Shown one piece after another: positions 49,385-58,301 of a stretch of 64,000 nt of DNA. The notes beneath the pieces were generated by a model. It saw only the letters and a list, made by a program, of their open reading frames with translations, was not told the DNA's origin and did no database searches. How positions within the stretch are numbered: position 1 is the first letter of the stretch; each line of letters opens with the position of its first letter. The stretch spans positions 287,365 to 351,364 of the forward strand of contig CAIJYD010000078.1 in NCBI GenBank assembly GCA_903824785.1, in the 5' to 3' direction. This DNA comes from an uncultured Bacteroidota bacterium. GTDB lineage: Bacteria; Bacteroidota; Bacteroidia; Bacteroidales; VadinHA17. Made by a program: the position numbers and the translations under genes.

Positions 49385-49537
49385 CTGATCCGATATTATT
49401 GGGCAAATCTACAAAAAAAGAGCAAATGAGTATCAAAACTGTTTCTTCTTAAGCGGATCTGCAGAATAAACCTCATTATCTTGTAAAAGGATTTAAAATC
49501 CGCCCCTCATCTTCTGCGGTAATTATGAAATTTATCT

Positions 49538-49545
49538 TAAATTTG
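49538..49545 (+). promoter_or_regulatory. -7 element of pssA
   Basis: TAAATTTG with TCTG 21 bases upstream instead of TTTG. The predicted start (~49551) lies after the possible ATG at 49525 and so supports translation from 49579. Confidence 0.45.
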
Positions 49546-49578
49546 CTTCCCTTCAGAATTAAGTTATCTCATTTCATA

Positions 49579-50298
49579 ATGAAATATATTCCAAACTTTA
49601 TTACCTCCCTGAATCTTGCATCAGGCTTTTTTGCAATTATTTTTGCTGCTAACGGTGATCTGTTAAATGCCTCCTGGCTTATTCTTGCGGCAATGATCTT
49701 CGATTTTCTCGATGGTTTCTCGGCCCGGTTGCTGAAAGCTTATTCAGCAGTTGGAAAAGAACTTGACAGCCTTGCAGATGTAGTAAGCTTCGGTGTTGCA
49801 CCTGGAATAATTATCTTCCAGCTTCTTAAGAATTCTCTCTCATTATCTGAACCAGTCAGCTTATTCTCAGGTGGTATCCCAACTATGCTAATTCTTTTGA
49901 TTCCTGCTGTAATGCCTGTTTGTGCAGCTCTCCGACTTGCAATTTTCAATTTAGACACAAGTCAGGCAACTATTTTTAAAGGTCTTCCTACTCCTGCCAA
50001 TGCACTTGCAGTAATCTCTGTGGTTATTGCCGGAAATTATTCGCAGTCTCCGGTTTTCAGCTCATTTATTGCTTCACCTCTGTTACTGATAATCCTTACT
50101 GTTTCCCTATCATTATTGATGGTCAGCAGAATACCTTTGCTTTCTCTTAAGTTTTCAAATCTGAAAATTAAAGGAAATGAAGGAAGGTATATTCTTGTCG
50201 GAATGGTTTTGGTATCGTTACCCATTGCAGGCATCGCAGCTGCCACTCTGATAATTCCCATTTATATTATTGCGTCCTTTCTGTCAATGCTCTTCTGA
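49579..50298 (+). CDS. pssA: CDP-diacylglycerol-serine O-phosphatidyltransferase
   Basis: 239 residues from the ATG at 49579 (MKYIPNFITSLNLASG is the family start; the frame also opens at 49525). The CDP-alcohol phosphotransferase motif is complete: DFLDGFSARLLKAY...GKELDSLAD, with all three Asp/Gly/Arg positions. Multi-pass membrane enzyme making phosphatidylserine. Its products feed the decarboxylase at 56751-57407. Confidence 0.93.
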   Translation: MKYIPNFITSLNLASGFFAIIFAANGDLLNASWLILAAMIFDFLDGFSARLLKAYSAVGKELDSLADVVSFGVAPGIIIFQLLKNSLSLSEPVSLFSGGIPTMLILLIPAVMPVCAALRLAIFNLDTSQATIFKGLPTPANALAVISVVIAGNYSQSPVFSSFIASPLLLIILTVSLSLLMVSRIPLLSLKFSNLKIKGNEGRYILVGMVLVSLPIAGIAAATLIIPIYIIASFLSMLF

Positions 50299-50317
50299 AA
50301 AAGTTATTCCTTTTCAG
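50295..50317. terminator. inverted repeat between convergent pssA and the cyd unit
   Basis: CTGAAAA (50295-50301) pairs with TTTTCAG (50311-50317) around nine bases that include the stop of the 38-residue gene; the pssA stop lies in the left arm. Moderate stability; possible shared terminator. Confidence 0.35.
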
Positions 50318-50420
50318 GGAATTTCTTTTCATAAGCAGATAACGCAAACTTAATTACAAACCAGCTTAATATTATAAAGCCTGGCCAGATAAGGTATTCA
50401 AGGATTTCACTTATATACAT
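50304..50420 (-). CDS. 38-residue single-helix membrane protein downstream of cydB
   Basis: ATG at 50418-50420, stop at 50304-50306. One hydrophobic helix (about residues 7-29, with IWPGFIILSWFVIKF) and a short charged C-terminus KKFPEKE. Located 131 bases after cydB on the same strand. Small one-helix subunits (CydX and others) are known in cytochrome bd oxidases of other phyla; this could be such a subunit, but I see no specific CydX motif. Confidence 0.55.
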   Translation of the reverse strand: MYISEILEYLIWPGFIILSWFVIKFALSAYEKKFPEKE

Positions 50421-50551
50421 TTTCTTTTGTCTTAATATCTGATTGTATTATTATCGCTAAACTGTTTTCCGTAATCGTTCATCCGTTCTCATAATGCCAC
50501 CTGCTGAAAACAAACCAGATGGCTATTCATTTATAGTTGTCCGAATATTAA

Positions 50552-51682
50552 TTAATAGACATGTTCATCTGAACTCATCTCCTCTTCCGTAATTTTATTG
50601 CTGTTAATTATTTTCCATGAATACCAGATATATGCCAGCACAAAAGGAATAAGGAATGAGACATACATCATAGTCTTCAGAGTAAACAGGCTCGATGATG
50701 CATTTATTATCGTAAGTGAACTCTGCAGATCGTACGAAGAGGGATAAAAAGAGGTTCCGTTAAAACCGGCCACCAGAAACAGGGAGAATACTGCAAGTAC
50801 TGTTCCCGATCCGGAAAACCAGATCCCGTTAATATTTTTTCTGAATAATGAGACGCCAATACCATATAATACCCCCACTACTCCGACCAGAAATATTATC
50901 AGAACTATTGGCATACCAATAAAATTCTGAAGATATTTATACTTCTCAGGTGAAACGATTCCAGTTACCTTATCGGCAGCAAAGCCGGTTGAGAAGAGAA
51001 GAGATATAACAAATGAAAGGAAAAAGATCAGAAACAGAATAGAATTTAATAATAATCTCTTTTTAGCTCTTTTAATAAGCTCTTCATTATCAATAGTATT
51101 CATAATGTATAACAATCCATTGACTCTTGCAAGAAACAGTACTGCAAAACCGAGTGCAAGGTTCCGCAGGTTCAGGAGGGCTTCAAGGCCGTACCACGGT
51201 GTTTCCCACTTCACCTGATTCATATCGTTGAGACTGAACTGAGAACCGGTAAAAAAGGTGGCAACTGCTGCTCCGATAAGAAAAGGGCCGAGCGAACCAT
51301 TCAGAAACAAAAATATATCAAAGGTCTTTTGTCCGAAAACATTGCCCTGTTTAGATCTGAATTCATAAGCCACTGCCTGAATGGAAAAGCTGAATAGTAT
51401 TGCAATCCAAACCCAGTAGGCACCGCCGAAGCTTGTTGCATAAAAGAGAGGAAATGAAGCAAAGAAGGCTCCTCCGAAAGTGACCAGTGTGGTAAAGGTG
51501 AATTCCCATTTCCGGCCAAGAGTATTAACTATCATCGTCTTCTGAGAATCGTTCCCGGGAAGGGAAAAGATCAGCGACTGACCTCCCTGTACAAACATCA
51601 GAAATACAAGCAGGCTCGCCAGAAGTGAGACTATTATCCACCAGTAGTGCTGCAGGAACAGATGTGAAATCATTGTTGTCAT
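50552..51682 (-). CDS. cydB: cytochrome bd ubiquinol oxidase subunit II
   Basis: 376 residues, about eight to nine helices. Partner of CydA in the membrane oxidase that reduces O2 to water with quinol. The N-terminal WWIIVSLLASLLVFLMFVQGGQ and the segment VNTLGRKWEFTFTTLVTFGGA are typical of Bacteroidota CydB. Starts 12 bases after cydA with AGGAGG eight bases before the ATG. Confidence 0.95.
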   Translation of the reverse strand: MTTMISHLFLQHYWWIIVSLLASLLVFLMFVQGGQSLIFSLPGNDSQKTMIVNTLGRKWEFTFTTLVTFGGAFFASFPLFYATSFGGAYWVWIAILFSFSIQAVAYEFRSKQGNVFGQKTFDIFLFLNGSLGPFLIGAAVATFFTGSQFSLNDMNQVKWETPWYGLEALLNLRNLALGFAVLFLARVNGLLYIMNTIDNEELIKRAKKRLLLNSILFLIFFLSFVISLLFSTGFAADKVTGIVSPEKYKYLQNFIGMPIVLIIFLVGVVGVLYGIGVSLFRKNINGIWFSGSGTVLAVFSLFLVAGFNGTSFYPSSYDLQSSLTIINASSSLFTLKTMMYVSFLIPFVLAYIWYSWKIINSNKITEEEMSSDEHVY

Positions 51683-51690
51683 ATTTTTGT

Positions 51691-51696
51691 CCTCCT
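51691..51696 (-). promoter_or_regulatory. strong Shine-Dalgarno before cydB
   Basis: AGGAGG on the minus strand, eight bases before the cydB ATG and overlapping the cydA stop codon. Confidence 0.6.
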
Positions 51697-53251
51697 AATG
51701 TTTTGGTCCTGTTTTAATTTGTTTTACCATGATGGATATTTCTGAAATAAGCAATACCGTGAAAAGAACTGCAAATAGAACAAAGGTGATAATCACCGAT
51801 CCGGAACTGATTTTTGAAACAGCGCCGGATACCGGCATCAGATCCTGAATTATCCAGGGCTGGCGTCCCATCTCAGTAAGTATCCAGCCAAGTTCTCCTG
51901 CAATATATGGCAGAGGTATTGAAAGAAGCGCTATCCATAAAAACCATCTTGTTTCTGTAATTGTCCCTTTGAACAGGAAGTACAGAGCCATTGAGAAGAT
52001 CAGGATGAATAAAAATCCAAGTATCACCATAAGATGAAATGAATAGAATGTCGACGGCACATCAGGGACAACATCTTCAGGTCTGGCAAGTGAGGCATAT
52101 CCGAAATATCTGAAGTAATCTGACTGAAACTCTTTGTCTTTAAACAAATTGCTTATCGTTCCAAGCTGTGCAGTGTCATTCGCCGACCGTGCAATTTTAT
52201 AATCTTTCAGAACATTCCTGGCATACTGACCTCTCCTGATTTTTTCAGCTGAAGACATTATTCCCCTTTCCCCGTTCCCTGCAACATGATCGGTTATTCC
52301 GGCAACATAACCATCTTTATCCCCGCTTGTAAGAACTGAAAGCAGTCCCGGTATTTCAATCTTGAAAGCCAGTTCCTTATTTATTTTTTCTCCTGTTTTC
52401 GTATCAGCATCCTTAAGGAACCCTATTGCAATTAATCCGGCATTGCTTTTCCCCTGGTACAAGGCTTCCATAGCTGCAAATTTCACCGGCTGAACTTTTG
52501 ATAATGTCCTTGCTGAAGAATCTCCTGTATAAGCAACCATAAGTGAAGATAGTAGTCCGAATATTCCGGCTATCAGAATGCTTCTGCGGGCAAACAGTTC
52601 TTCTCTTTTTCTTATAAGGAACCAGGAGCTTATACCCAGTACAAACATTGAGGCCAGTAGGAATCCCGAGGAAATTGTATGAAGAAACTTCTCAACTGCC
52701 ACCTGATTAAACAGAACTGCCCAGAAGCTGACCATCTCATTTCTGGCTGTTTCGGGATTAAAAGCCATCCCAACAGGATTTTGCATCCAGGCATTGGCAA
52801 CCAGGATCCAGAGTGCTGAAAGATTTGCTCCGATGGCCACCAGCCATGTTGATGTCAGGTGAAACTTCCTGCTCACTTTATTCCATCCGAAAAACATAAC
52901 AGCAACAAAAGTCGACTCCAGGAAGAAAGCAAGAATACCTTCAACAGCAAGAGGAGCCCCGAAAATATCCCCGACAAACCAGGAATAATTTGACCAGTTG
53001 GTGCCAAACTCAAATTCAAGAATTATCCCGGTTGCTACTCCAATGGCAAAGTTAATCCCGAATAGAGTCATCCAGAACCGGGTAAGGCGTTTCCATTCTT
53101 CACTGCCTGTCCTGACATAAATTGTCTCCATTATGGCAATGATGAATGATAATCCAAGGGTTAACGGTACAAAAAGCCAATGGTAAATGGCTGTCAGGGC
53201 AAATTGAGCCCTCGACCAGTCAACAAGCGTAAAATCGATATTTTCAATCAT
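51695..53251 (-). CDS. cydA: cytochrome bd ubiquinol oxidase subunit I
   Basis: 518 residues. Carries hemes b558, b595 and d. Starts with the helix FALTAIYHWLFVPLTLG containing the heme-ligand His, and has the conserved GRQPW of the quinol-binding region (WILTEMGRQPW). Its central loop is long, like that of E. coli CydA. The first eight bases overlap the DUF4492 gene. Confidence 0.96.
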   Translation of the reverse strand: MIENIDFTLVDWSRAQFALTAIYHWLFVPLTLGLSFIIAIMETIYVRTGSEEWKRLTRFWMTLFGINFAIGVATGIILEFEFGTNWSNYSWFVGDIFGAPLAVEGILAFFLESTFVAVMFFGWNKVSRKFHLTSTWLVAIGANLSALWILVANAWMQNPVGMAFNPETARNEMVSFWAVLFNQVAVEKFLHTISSGFLLASMFVLGISSWFLIRKREELFARRSILIAGIFGLLSSLMVAYTGDSSARTLSKVQPVKFAAMEALYQGKSNAGLIAIGFLKDADTKTGEKINKELAFKIEIPGLLSVLTSGDKDGYVAGITDHVAGNGERGIMSSAEKIRRGQYARNVLKDYKIARSANDTAQLGTISNLFKDKEFQSDYFRYFGYASLARPEDVVPDVPSTFYSFHLMVILGFLFILIFSMALYFLFKGTITETRWFLWIALLSIPLPYIAGELGWILTEMGRQPWIIQDLMPVSGAVSKISSGSVIITFVLFAVLFTVLLISEISIMVKQIKTGPKH

Positions 53252-53483
53252 GATTATCTGGTGAATTTATTAATTGATCCCGTACATACTCACTTCTCTG
53301 TTTTTCATTATCATATTTTTTCTGAAGAAAATCGGGGAAAAAGAAGAGCTTCAGAACCGCAAACATAATAAAAAGCTTTATTATGATTATTATCCAAACC
53401 TTTTTTCCCCATCCCGACATATTTCTGAAACCCTCATAATAAAAGCTGAGGAGCGCAGATATCAATGGAATATTATTCTTCAT
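53244..53483 (-). CDS. DUF4492 protein, cyd-linked
   Basis: 79 residues. SFYYEGFRNMSG, then a hydrophobic helix (WIIIIIKLFIMFAVLKLFFFPDFL) and a polar tail, matching DUF4492, which precedes cydA in Bacteroidota and Campylobacterota. Probably a membrane-bound assembly factor or subunit of the bd oxidase. Overlaps cydA by eight bases, so translation is likely coupled. Confidence 0.85.
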   Translation of the reverse strand: MKNNIPLISALLSFYYEGFRNMSGWGKKVWIIIIIKLFIMFAVLKLFFFPDFLQKKYDNEKQRSEYVRDQLINSPDNHD

Positions 53484-53545
53484 CTGTTTTATTATATAAT
53501 CTGAATGGTGTGATTTTCAGGTGTTTTTTTTGCCCACTGTAGTAT

Positions 53546-54724
53546 TCAGGTTTTAGTTATTTTAACTCCGGTGTCATTCCCTTTGGAAGCAGATTGTGAT
53601 TTCCTGCTGATATTATCAGGTGAAAGGCTTGAGGTTATCTTCTGAACCGCCTTGAAATTATAAAAGAACTCCCTTGCAAATACTCTTAAAACTGTATAAG
53701 CCGGTATACCGAGTATCATACCGGGAATCCCTGCAGCGAAGCCTGCTGCCAGAACAACCACGAATATTTCGAGAGGGTGGGCTTTAACACTGCTGGAAAA
53801 GATAACCGGCTGAAAGATCACATTATCAATTAAATGTGTAATCGCCTCAACCAGTATCATATATGTAACCAAAGGTATAACGACTGTGGTAAAGTCCTGA
53901 TTCATATGTGAGGCAACGCCCATTATGATTGCAATAAATAGGCCGATCCATGGGCCAACGTACGGGATTACATTCAAAATGCCGAGTATAAGTCCCATTA
54001 CAAGAGCCTGTTGAAAATCTATACCTGCAATTGTCATTCCAATGGTAATAAGAATCATTATGCAGGTGCTCTGAATAACGATTCCAATGAAATATCTTGT
54101 AAGAAGTTTTTTAATTGAATTCAAAGCTCTGGTAACATTATCCGTATATTTCTCAGGGACCCACATCAAAATAGATTCAAAAAAGAGTTGCTGGTCTTTT
54201 AAAAAGAAAAAAGTAATAAATGTAATTGAGAAGACAGCGATTATAATGTTCCCCAGAATATCGATTATGGAACCTATAAAATTCTGTATCATATTAATAT
54301 TGAGAACACCTGAAACTTTTCCGGCAATATATTCCTGAAGAGTGAGCTCAGAAGTAATTTCCTTGTTGAAAGCCCTGAAAAGATACTCTATACGGGTTAT
54401 AGGATCCTGAATAAGCTGAACAATTTTTTCGCTGTCTATTGTAGAGAAATAGTTTATCTGAGTTGTTACGAGCGGGACGAAAATAACAAAGATAAGGACG
54501 AAAGCTCCCCATATTATACCCAGGGTGAGAAGGGCGCTGAGTGCACGCGGAAAAGACCATCTCTTAAACCTGATCCTGCAAAACAGATCAACAAGGGGCC
54601 GCCCCATAATCGACAAAACACCTGATACAAGTATATAGACAACAATGCTCCGGAAATACCATGCACAAGCCAGAAGCAGCACAAATCCAAAAAAGATAAG
54701 AATGTTTCTTAAAGTGTCTTTCAT
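53546..54724 (-). CDS. AI-2E family transporter
   Basis: 392 residues, about seven to eight helices with a large loop in the middle, the pattern of the AI-2E/PerM family (segment GLILGILNVIPYVGPWIGLFIA and the C-terminal VVLAAGFAAGIPGMILGIPAY). Members export autoinducer-2, Na+ or other solutes; the substrate here is open. Single gene between the cyd unit and hsp20. Confidence 0.85.
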   Translation of the reverse strand: MKDTLRNILIFFGFVLLLACAWYFRSIVVYILVSGVLSIMGRPLVDLFCRIRFKRWSFPRALSALLTLGIIWGAFVLIFVIFVPLVTTQINYFSTIDSEKIVQLIQDPITRIEYLFRAFNKEITSELTLQEYIAGKVSGVLNINMIQNFIGSIIDILGNIIIAVFSITFITFFFLKDQQLFFESILMWVPEKYTDNVTRALNSIKKLLTRYFIGIVIQSTCIMILITIGMTIAGIDFQQALVMGLILGILNVIPYVGPWIGLFIAIIMGVASHMNQDFTTVVIPLVTYMILVEAITHLIDNVIFQPVIFSSSVKAHPLEIFVVVLAAGFAAGIPGMILGIPAYTVLRVFAREFFYNFKAVQKITSSLSPDNISRKSQSASKGNDTGVKITKT

Positions 54725-55043
54725 CCAGAAATAATAACTTTATGCAAACCTAATCCAAATTTTTTAAATTCACTAAAATATGTTTTCCACATGTTGAAGA
54801 GATTATACAGCATCTTATTCAAATAACTCCTTTCTTTTATCTGACGATCATAATCATAATTCCCCATTTGAAGGGCTCAAAGTGATCATTTTTTGCATGA
54901 ATTTATCTTAAAACTGCCATGTTGTCTGCATAAACAATAAACTTTATGCCATTATGTCGCTTTTAATGATTTGGAACAGAGTTTGAAAATAGTGAATTGT
55001 AATTAAAATATATGTTTAACTAAAATAACAGGAGGACAAAATC
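54725..55043. other. 319-base divergent intergenic region
   Basis: Separates the AI-2E transporter (minus) from hsp20 (plus). TTTG at 54982-54985 and TATATGTT at 55009 give at best a poor promoter (23-base spacer). AGGAGG precedes hsp20. Nothing else recognised. Confidence 0.4.
55030..55035 (+). promoter_or_regulatory. strong Shine-Dalgarno before hsp20
   Basis: AGGAGG, eight bases before the ATG at 55044. Confidence 0.6.
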
Positions 55044-55469
55044 ATGTTACCAACAATCACTAAAAGGACGTTCAGGCCATTTTACATGCCAATTTTTTTT
55101 GATGATGACTTTTTCACAGGATTAACTGCAAAAACGACTTCAATGCCGGCAGTAAACATCAGGGAAGATGAAAAGAACTATTTTCTTGAACTTGCTGTCC
55201 CGGGAATTGACAGGAATAATCTGAAAATTGACATCAATGAGGATGTGCTGACAATCTCTTCTGAGACAAAAAATGAATCGGATGAGACCAAAGAGGGCTA
55301 CAAGAGGAAAGAGTTCAGCTATTCATCTTTCTGCAGGAGCTTCTATATTCCTGAAAATGTAACCAGAGAAAAGATAGAGGCTAATTATAAAGAGGGAATC
55401 CTTTCTGTAGTACTTCCGAAACAGGAAGAGGAGAAGAACAAGATCTCCAGACAGATAAAGATCTCGTAA
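55044..55469 (+). CDS. Hsp20/alpha-crystallin small heat-shock protein
   Basis: 141 residues. Alpha-crystallin domain at about 40-130 (VNIREDEKNYFLELAVPGID, DVLTISSE, and IEANYKEGILSVVLPK with the AxxxxGxL-type motif) and the C-terminal ISRQIKIS with an I-x-I-like anchor. ATP-independent holdase that prevents aggregation. Stand-alone gene with a good ribosome-binding site and its own terminator. Confidence 0.94.
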   Translation: MLPTITKRTFRPFYMPIFFDDDFFTGLTAKTTSMPAVNIREDEKNYFLELAVPGIDRNNLKIDINEDVLTISSETKNESDETKEGYKRKEFSYSSFCRSFYIPENVTREKIEANYKEGILSVVLPKQEEEKNKISRQIKIS

Positions 55470-55479
55470 GGAGATCAAA

Positions 55480-55508
55480 AAAAATCCCGGCTAATTACCG
55501 GGATTTTT
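55480..55508. terminator. bidirectional terminator, hsp20 / flavodiiron gene
   Basis: AAAAATCCCGG pairs with CCGGGATTTTT around a seven-base loop. The stop codon of the minus-strand flavodiiron gene (55491-55493) lies in the loop. Confidence 0.85.
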
Positions 55509-56735
55509 TATCTGCTCACAACCTTCAAGAAATGTTTCGGCAAACTTTCTGCCGAACTCTTTAAGGAATTTATCTTTATAGCCTTCGGGAGAAAATTTAA
55601 ATGCTGCAGTTTCTTCAAATACCTTGAATTTAAGCACCCGCAGGTTTTCAATTATTATTTTTGGCGATTCTCCGCTCCATCCGTACGAACCGAAAGCACC
55701 GCCCAGCTTACCCCTGTCTCTCAGTGGGTTAATCAGTGCAAATAATTTATAAACAGGGAGAAAAGTATTCTGGTTGATGGTAGGTGATCCAATCAGAATG
55801 CCATCGGCCCAGACAATTTTAGTTTCAAGCAATTCCGGATCAATATTCTCAATATCGACGATATCAACATTTATATGCTGATCATCTGGAAATCCTTCTG
55901 CAATAAGATACGCTGCATCTTTTGTATAACCATAAGCCGAGACATAGGCTATAAGAATATTTCTATGATCCCTGTCAATAGAAATCTGCATATACTGTTT
56001 TGCATATTTTTCTGACAATTCAATTGCCTTTCTGCTGTTACTACTGTGCATCGGGCCGTGTCCGGTGCAGATAAAATCAAAATCAAGCGGTTTTATCTTT
56101 TCAATTGCTCTCAGCACAAACCTGCTGAATGGCTTCATTATAACGTCGAAGTAATACTTAAATGAGCTTGTAAATACCTCATCAAATTCACTATACATTC
56201 CGCCGGCACAGTAGTGTGCTCCGAAAGAATCGCAAGTAAACAACACTTTGTCCTCTACAAGAAAGGTATAAATTGTATCGGGCCAATGAAGGTTTGGAGC
56301 TGAAATAAATTTTAAAGTCTTATTCCCGAGGTCCAGGGTATCTCCATCCTTTACCACCAAAGACTTAAAAGGCTCATTAACAATATCTTCAAGATATCTG
56401 ATGGCACTTCCGCTTCCGACTACCGTAGCAGAAGGTGCCAGACTGAGAAGCATTCGCAGACTTCCTGAATGGTCGGGCTCAGTATGGTCAATAATAATAT
56501 ACTGAATTTCCGCGGGATCTGTAACAGCCCTTAATTTAGCAAGATAAATATCACTGAACTTCTCTTTGGCAACCTCTATAATAGCTTTCTTTTCTGCATT
56601 TATAAAATATGAGTTATAGGTTGTTCCGAATTCAGTATGCATAACAATGTCAAAAGTCCTGATGTCATAATCAAGAACTCCTATCCATTTTACATCTTTT
56701 GTTACGTCAATTATTTTGTCATCGGTCCGGCTCAT
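55491..56735 (-). CDS. flavodiiron protein (FprA/ROO-type)
   Basis: 414 residues. Beta-lactamase-fold domain with diiron ligands HTEPDHSGS (HxExDH), a later Asp in CDSFGAHYC and His in GHGP; then a flavodoxin domain beginning ILIAYVSAYGYTKDA (FMN binding). Reduces O2 to water or NO to N2O with electrons from rubredoxin or similar donors. Last gene of the rsfS-ftsH-cdsA-psd unit, 15 bases after psd. Fits an anaerobe exposed to oxygen. Confidence 0.93.
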   Translation of the reverse strand: MSRTDDKIIDVTKDVKWIGVLDYDIRTFDIVMHTEFGTTYNSYFINAEKKAIIEVAKEKFSDIYLAKLRAVTDPAEIQYIIIDHTEPDHSGSLRMLLSLAPSATVVGSGSAIRYLEDIVNEPFKSLVVKDGDTLDLGNKTLKFISAPNLHWPDTIYTFLVEDKVLFTCDSFGAHYCAGGMYSEFDEVFTSSFKYYFDVIMKPFSRFVLRAIEKIKPLDFDFICTGHGPMHSSNSRKAIELSEKYAKQYMQISIDRDHRNILIAYVSAYGYTKDAAYLIAEGFPDDQHINVDIVDIENIDPELLETKIVWADGILIGSPTINQNTFLPVYKLFALINPLRDRGKLGGAFGSYGWSGESPKIIIENLRVLKFKVFEETAAFKFSPEGYKDKFLKEFGRKFAETFLEGCEQIKNPGN

Positions 56736-56750
56736 AAGAAGATCCTATTT

Positions 56751-57407
56751 TCAGATTTTGGCAATAATGCTTTTATTTGCTTTCACCTGTTGCAGGATAG
56801 GTACTTCAATTTCTGTTCCAACCGGTAAAAAAACGTCAACCCGTGACCCGAATTTAATAAACCCAAGCTCGTCGCCCTGTAAAACCTCCTGATTTTCTTT
56901 GGAATAGGTAACAATCCTGCGAGCAACAGCACCGGCTATCTGTCTTATCAGAATCTCAGTTCCCTCTTTTGTTTCAATTACGATACTGCTCCTTTCATTC
57001 AATTCTGAGGATTTCGGATGCCAGGCTACCATGTTGTGACCCGGATGGTACCTGACATATTTTATACGCCCTGACACAGGATACCTGTTACTGTGAACAT
57101 TAAAAGGAGACATGAATATTGAAACCTGCAGGCGGGTATCGTTAAAATACTCTTTCTCTTCTGTCTCTTCAATAACAACCACCTTACCATCTGCCGGAGC
57201 ATATACTAATCCATGATCAGGCTCGAGAATCCGCTCAGGCCATCTGAAGAAGAAAAGCAGGAATACATAAAGCATTAAAGAGCAGATGATAAATGCCCAT
57301 CGTAAAAGTTCAATATCTGCCCAGATGATATTTACTATTATGTTTAATATCACCAATGCTATAAGAGCAAAAGCCAGAATTTTATATCCTTCTTTGTGAA
57401 TACTCAT
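56751..57407 (-). CDS. psd: phosphatidylserine decarboxylase proenzyme
   Basis: 218 residues. Two N-terminal membrane helices (~10-50), then the catalytic part: VYAPADGKVV, FMSPFNVHSNRYPVSG and the self-cleavage site FGSRVD near the C-terminus, where the Ser becomes the pyruvoyl group, giving an alpha chain of ~31 residues. Short class of Psd. Makes phosphatidylethanolamine from the PssA product. Confidence 0.94.
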   Translation of the reverse strand: MSIHKEGYKILAFALIALVILNIIVNIIWADIELLRWAFIICSLMLYVFLLFFFRWPERILEPDHGLVYAPADGKVVVIEETEEKEYFNDTRLQVSIFMSPFNVHSNRYPVSGRIKYVRYHPGHNMVAWHPKSSELNERSSIVIETKEGTEILIRQIAGAVARRIVTYSKENQEVLQGDELGFIKFGSRVDVFLPVGTEIEVPILQQVKANKSIIAKI

Positions 57408-57446
57408 TATTATAAAATTTGCACAAAACTAATCAAGTCCGGCCAA

Positions 57447-58289
57447 TCATCCAAAAACTGTAATAAAAAGATATACAAGTGGGAAAGATATTATTGCACT
57501 ATCGAAGCGGTCGAGAAATCCGCCATGACCCGGCATAATTGTTCCTGAATCTTTTACCCCGATGCTTCTTTTCAGCATTGATTCAACTAGATCTCCATAT
57601 GTACCTGCTATAGAAATAATTACAGAAATAATTACCCAATGGGTTTTATCAACAACACCCAGCCAGCCTGAAAGAAGCCAGGCCACAACGACAGCCAGAA
57701 CAACACCTCCGAAAAACCCTTCCCATGTTTTTTTTGGTGAGATCCGCTGAAACAATTTATGACGTCCGAATGATATACCTGAAAGATATGCCCCTGTATC
57801 ATTTGCCCAGATAAGAAGAAAGAACCCGATAATTATCCCCGGTGAAAAAGTGATGTTCCCATGAGAGATCAATGATTCAAGCCCTGTGCGTGAAAATGCA
57901 GAGAACGGGAACATTGAGAAAGGTATTGCTGTATAAAGCACTGAAAAAAAAGTGTGTGCCAGTGAGTCAAAAGGTTTTTCCTGTTTCCTGTAGAGCTCCA
58001 CAACCATTATTATCAGCATCATTGGGATGAGCAGAAGGAAAAATTTCCCGGGAATTGTTCCTGAAGCAATCAATGTGGAGATCACATAGGCTGTAATACC
58101 AGTAGTTATCCCTGATACCATCTGAGGTTTCACTCCTGTATTCCTGATCATAAGATAATACTCATACTGTGTTCCGACAAGCATTACAAGGCCTGTAAGA
58201 AAAAAGGATACCGGGTGAAGCCAGAATCCTCCCATTACAAATATTACTATCCATCCCCCTGTTAATGTACGTCTGAAAAAATTATTCAA
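57447..58289 (-). CDS. cdsA: phosphatidate cytidylyltransferase
   Basis: 280 residues, about eight helices. C-terminal signature SMLKRSIGVKDSGTIMPGHGG with the Asp ligands FLDRFDS. Makes CDP-diacylglycerol from phosphatidate and CTP, the substrate of PssA. Twelve bases after ftsH, 39 before psd. Confidence 0.95.
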   Translation of the reverse strand: MNNFFRRTLTGGWIVIFVMGGFWLHPVSFFLTGLVMLVGTQYEYYLMIRNTGVKPQMVSGITTGITAYVISTLIASGTIPGKFFLLLIPMMLIIMVVELYRKQEKPFDSLAHTFFSVLYTAIPFSMFPFSAFSRTGLESLISHGNITFSPGIIIGFFLLIWANDTGAYLSGISFGRHKLFQRISPKKTWEGFFGGVVLAVVVAWLLSGWLGVVDKTHWVIISVIISIAGTYGDLVESMLKRSIGVKDSGTIMPGHGGFLDRFDSAIISFPLVYLFITVFG

Positions 58290-58301
58290 AACTTCAGTAT
58301 A

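Noticed and set aside
53274..53504. Plus-strand ORF opposite the DUF4492 gene
   Set aside because: Low-complexity hydrophobic shadow of the DUF4492 gene.
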